Shown here: piece by piece, positions 11,992-14,392 of the stretch | How the letters are laid out: every line of letters starts with the position of its first letter | Position numbering within the stretch: the stretch's first letter is position 1 | Source: Candidatus Fermentibacterota bacterium | GTDB lineage: Bacteria; JAFGKV01 | Assembly (NCBI GenBank): GCA_016928395.1 | Contig: JAFGKV010000318.1 | Span: 1 to 14,392 of the forward strand | DNA length: 14,392 bases | Direction: 5' to 3' | The notes under the pieces: model-generated | Databases searched by the model: none | Told to the model about the DNA's origin: nothing | The model's input: the letters and a program-made list of their open reading frames with translations, nothing else | Position numbers and translations under genes: made by a program

Positions 11992-13695
11992 CTACCGAGG
12001 GCTCTCTCTTGTGAGATGCTGGATCTTCTGGAGTTCTCGTTCCCGGAGCTCGGGGTAGAGAAACGAGTCACGCTCCGCCGTTGCGGAGCGGTCGAGGCGC
12101 TTCTCCTCATAACCCTTGCGCTTGGCGACGACGCGGTACATGAACGCTGCGTCGCTCTGGCCTCCAGCGAGTTCCACCACATCGAAGCCGGTTTCACCTC
12201 TGATGACACGGGTCCCTGCGCACTCATCGAGAAGCTGGATGAAGACCTTCATCGGGTTGGCGCCATCGATGGTCACGGTCTCAAGGAAGAGCGGGTCGAA
12301 ATCGACGTGGCATCGGCCCTCCACCAGCCTCCCCTCGCCGAAGTCTTCGAACCAGTTCTCAGGGCTTTCCTGGCAGTAAAGAAGTCTCGGCCCCTCCGAT
12401 GTCTTGACGACACAGCTCTTAGTACCGCTGCAGGCGAGATTGCCCTGGGCGTACACCGCATCTCCCGAGGCTGAGTATGCCACGCCGAGCACTCCGACGG
12501 TAACGCCCGTCGTCGAGGTAGTCCACCCTTGGGCGCCTTTGCCGGTCGGAGACCAATTCACGAACCGCCCGCCATACCCGGTGCTGCTGGTTCCCGCTCC
12601 CAAGCCGAAGACACCGGCGCCTTCCGGGGAGTCGGTCACACCATAGACCCCCATGGTATTGCCACCGGTGGCGGTGTGGCTGCCGTGAACCGCCGCAGCA
12701 TACTCCCCTGCGGTCACGCCGTATACGCCCTGGCCTGCCCCGTTGTTGGACAGGAGCATGATGGGGTTGCCGCTTGATCCAATCAGCTCACAGGGGATGG
12801 CGACCGAGAGTTGCACATCGCCCGATTCTCCTCCCCCGGTCAATCCCTCTCCCGCGACCACTGCCGTGATGTCGCCGAAACCTGTGGCATTGAGGGTTCC
12901 ATCGACCGTCAGGTCCCCCGTGACACGTGTTCTTCCCACGAAGTAGCCAGCCCAGCCGGCTGTCGAATTCGTCTTCCCGTACACCCCGTACGTTGTTCCC
13001 GTGGCGGCCATGGCCTCCCCATACACGGCGGTGCCCGAGACCGAGCTGGTGGTCCCCCGAACCCCGAAGTTCATCCCCGTGGATGACGATGCATTCCCCA
13101 GGACGCCTCGTCCATCGATCGACTGACTCTCGAACCGGCCACCGAAGGTGTATCCGGTGGTCGATGTGGCCCAACCCTCGACTCCCCGGCCCGTGTTTGC
13201 CGAGGCGCTGCCGAACAACCCGCGCGCCGTGGCCGTCGACGTATTGGTCGCGCTGAATGTAGCCAGGTTCCCGGTGGAAATGGCGCCACTCACCTCGGTC
13301 CCCGCCACTAAGCCGCTGGCCATGTAGGCATAGCCGACCGATCCCATTCTGGCGCGTGGGCTCTGGACATCCCCCTCGATGCTGGTCTCCACCCAGTAGT
13401 CAGCATCAAAAGGGAGATTGAGCGCAGGTTGAGGCGATTCCCCGAGCAGCACAGAGAAGATGCCCCCGCTGACCGTGGTCGCCACGGTGCCACTCGTCCA
13501 CAGCGACGAGCCGCCGGAGGCGGCACCATAGATGGCGAAGGTCATGTCATAGTTCCCGTCGGCAACGGGTGCTCCTGCGCTGTCGGTCACCTTGCCCTGG
13601 TAGGTGATCACTGTCGGGATGTCGGCACGACTCACGGTCGGGGTGACTGCGAGCAGAACCAAGAGCGAGATGAGAACACTGCGCGGCAGAGGCAT
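11992..13695 (-). CDS. Secreted fibre-like protein with GVYG-type repeats
   Basis: A 567-aa exported protein. The ATG at 13693-13695 has CAGGAG 7 nt upstream and is followed at once by a signal peptide (PLPRSVLISLLVLLAVTPTV, cleavage near VSRA|D at 24), so the in-frame ATG 21 codons earlier is rejected. Residues 28-120 form a beta-rich module opening 'ITYQGKVTDSAGAPVADGNY' with 'MTFAIYG', common in secreted proteins of uncultured FCB-type bacteria. About 300 residues of degenerate G-(V/R)-x-G repeats follow, such as 'GVRGTTSSVSGTAVYGEA' and 'TMGVYGVTDSPEGAGVFG', like phage tail-fibre shafts. They are split by a hinge, 'RVTGDLTVDGTLNATGFGDI'. The C-terminal ~130 residues form a distinct domain ('SEGPRLLYCQESPENWFEDF', later 'YRVVAKRKGYEEKRLDR'). 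There is no S74 chaperone motif and no T9SS signal. Likely a trimeric surface appendage or adhesin. Confidence 0.75.
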   Translation of the reverse strand: MPLPRSVLISLLVLLAVTPTVSRADIPTVITYQGKVTDSAGAPVADGNYDMTFAIYGAASGGSSLWTSGTVATTVSGGIFSVLLGESPQPALNLPFDADYWVETSIEGDVQSPRARMGSVGYAYMASGLVAGTEVSGAISTGNLATFSATNTSTATARGLFGSASANTGRGVEGWATSTTGYTFGGRFESQSIDGRGVLGNASSSTGMNFGVRGTTSSVSGTAVYGEAMAATGTTYGVYGKTNSTAGWAGYFVGRTRVTGDLTVDGTLNATGFGDITAVVAGEGLTGGGESGDVQLSVAIPCELIGSSGNPIMLLSNNGAGQGVYGVTAGEYAAAVHGSHTATGGNTMGVYGVTDSPEGAGVFGLGAGTSSTGYGGRFVNWSPTGKGAQGWTTSTTGVTVGVLGVAYSASGDAVYAQGNLACSGTKSCVVKTSEGPRLLYCQESPENWFEDFGEGRLVEGRCHVDFDPLFLETVTIDGANPMKVFIQLLDECAGTRVIRGETGFDVVELAGGQSDAAFMYRVVAKRKGYEEKRLDRSATAERDSFLYPELRERELQKIQHLTRESPR

Positions 13696-14108
13696 GGTAG
13701 CACTCCTGTGGGTTGGGGCATCCCTAGCCTGAAGCATGGATCTATGCCCGTTTGGCATTATCCGTCACAGCTTCTGTCGCGCGAAGCTATCTCTCATTTC
13801 TAGTGGAAACAAGCATCCCACGCATCGACCATAGCCATTCTGCTTAAAGAGCCTCGTCAACGTGAGGAAGTATGGTGGATCCGGCCTTGCGACACCCATC
13901 GGCACGCGCTCCGACGCCAGGTTGGGCGACGAGGCGCGGACACGGTGGAGCGTGTCCCTTCAGAGATCTCAGCGGTAGGGATCAAAATCACGCGCGAAGA
14001 GGGTCTTCCTCTTGCACTTGCAGCATGAAACAGGGATCGGGTTCTTATCAGAGGTGGATGAACCGGCAGACGCGAGTGCCGACGGAGCCGTGGCGAAGAA
14101 GTGTTACC
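13696..14108. other. Divergent intergenic region, fibre gene / acetyltransferase stub
   Basis: It holds the ribosome site (CAGGAG) and a candidate promoter of the fibre gene near its left end. The plus-strand frame of the acetyltransferase stub is open back to 13872, but that part is Arg/Ser/Pro-rich and unlike the family, so it is not counted as coding. The antisense frame 13857-14282 is likewise rejected. Nothing else was recognised. Confidence 0.5.
13757..13785 (-). promoter_or_regulatory. Candidate promoter of the fibre gene
   Basis: On the minus strand GATAAT (13757-13762, five of six -10 consensus bases) lies 17 bp downstream of TTCGCG (13780-13785, three of six -35 bases). Transcription would begin near 13750, giving a leader of about 55 nt before the well-placed CAGGAG ribosome site. 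The weak -35 means this is only a candidate. Confidence 0.3.
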
Positions 14109-14330
14109 ATGAAGACCACCATCAGGCATTGCGAAAGCGAAGACTACTACTGGCGGATTCGACAGTTTCTGCGGGAGGTGTTCCTCCTGAATGACCGGCG
14201 GGAGGTGAGTTGGCAGACAGCACGAATGGACTACTGGCGCTGGCACGGTATCGAGAATATGGGCGATGGGACGCTTGAACACGATGTGTTCATCTGGGAG
14301 ACCTCTGGAGGGTGTGCCATACTTAGTTGA
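14109..14330 (+). pseudogene. Truncated GNAT-like acetyltransferase, N-terminal stub
   Basis: From the ATG at 14109 the 73-aa frame reads 'MKTTIRHCESEDYYWRIRQF', then 'LREVFLLNDRREVSW', 'RMDYWRWHGIEN' and 'VFIWETSGGCAIL', then a TAG-like stop region. This resembles the opening of GNAT-type acetyltransferases (usually 250-320 aa) in which 'YWRWHG-(I/L)-EN' precedes the acetyl-CoA-binding core. The sequence follows the family to about position 14325 and is then lost in all frames, so the acetyl-CoA site is absent. The frame extends back to 13872 without family-like sequence. A GAAGAAG lies about 10 nt before the ATG. It is probably a truncated, non-functional gene. The family call is from memory of the pattern. 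Confidence 0.55.
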
Positions 14331-14335
14331 GAATT

Positions 14336-14354
14336 GAGGCGGCCTCCCCGCCTC
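14336..14354 (+). terminator. Small hairpin after the acetyltransferase stub
   Basis: GAGGCGG (14336-14342) and CCGCCTC (14348-14354) form a 7-bp stem with a 5-nt loop, starting 5 bp after the stub's stop. The bases that follow (TGGTTATCTT) are only moderately T-rich. It may be a weak terminator, or a small repeat placed at the point where homology to the acetyltransferase ends. Confidence 0.4.
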
Positions 14355-14392
14355 TGGTTATCTTGAGATAGACACGAACTCAAGGATCCAGA

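Noticed and set aside
13857-14282. 141-codon minus-strand frame opposite the acetyltransferase stub
   Set aside because: No domain or ribosome site, and the plus strand explains the composition of the overlap.

Overview
The window is GC-rich bacterial DNA of low gene density. About half of it is intact genes and the rest is gene fragments and short dispersed repeats. The best clues to the source are two large secreted proteins. One is a parallel beta-helix protein with a C-terminal domain like the type IX secretion (T9SS type A) sorting signal. The other is a GVYG-repeat, fibre-like protein with an N-terminal 'ITYQGK' module. Together with a tungsten-type aldehyde:ferredoxin oxidoreductase (AOR), they suggest an anaerobic or facultative member of the FCB superphylum, for instance an Eisenbacteria-, Latescibacterota- or Krumholzibacteriota-like lineage known from metagenomes. 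That placement is an inference, because the window holds no rRNA or other phylogenetic marker.

Layout: (1) 1-1538: a GT9/heptosyltransferase-like glycosyltransferase (+); its upstream DNA may hold an antisense gene remnant. (2) 1539-3002: mostly non-coding, with a perfect hairpin, the N-terminal stub of a GH114 (TM1410-like) glycosidase on the minus strand, and two dispersed repeats. (3) 3003-5784: a minus-strand operon-like group of AOR, a 194-aa protein of unknown function and a MoaD/ThiS sulfur carrier. (4) 6244-8163: the secreted beta-helix protein (+). (5) 8164-11400: a decaying accessory island. Near-identical direct repeats of about 55-60 bp enclose an AlbA_2/ATPase (Schlafen-like) gene with an in-frame amber codon, a frameshifted small ORF just upstream of it, and a small two-TM membrane protein. 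(6) 11400-11991: probable gene debris and a second copy of the CATATAGGA repeat. (7) 11992-13695: the secreted fibre-like protein (-). (8) 14109-14330: the N-terminal stub of a GNAT-like acetyltransferase (+).

The most coherent functional unit is the AOR cluster. AOR enzymes use a tungsten or molybdenum bis-pyranopterin cofactor, and a MoaD-type carrier supplies the dithiolene sulfur, so the sulfur carrier fits a role in maturing the enzyme. The middle protein aligns by eye with MoaD in both its N-terminal and C-terminal halves, but neither half keeps the terminal Gly-Gly. It may be a tandem, conjugation-dead beta-grasp accessory protein of this AOR subtype, and this is the best candidate here for something under-described. 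The second point of interest is the Schlafen-like gene, where one TAG codon is the only interruption of an otherwise intact 584-codon frame.
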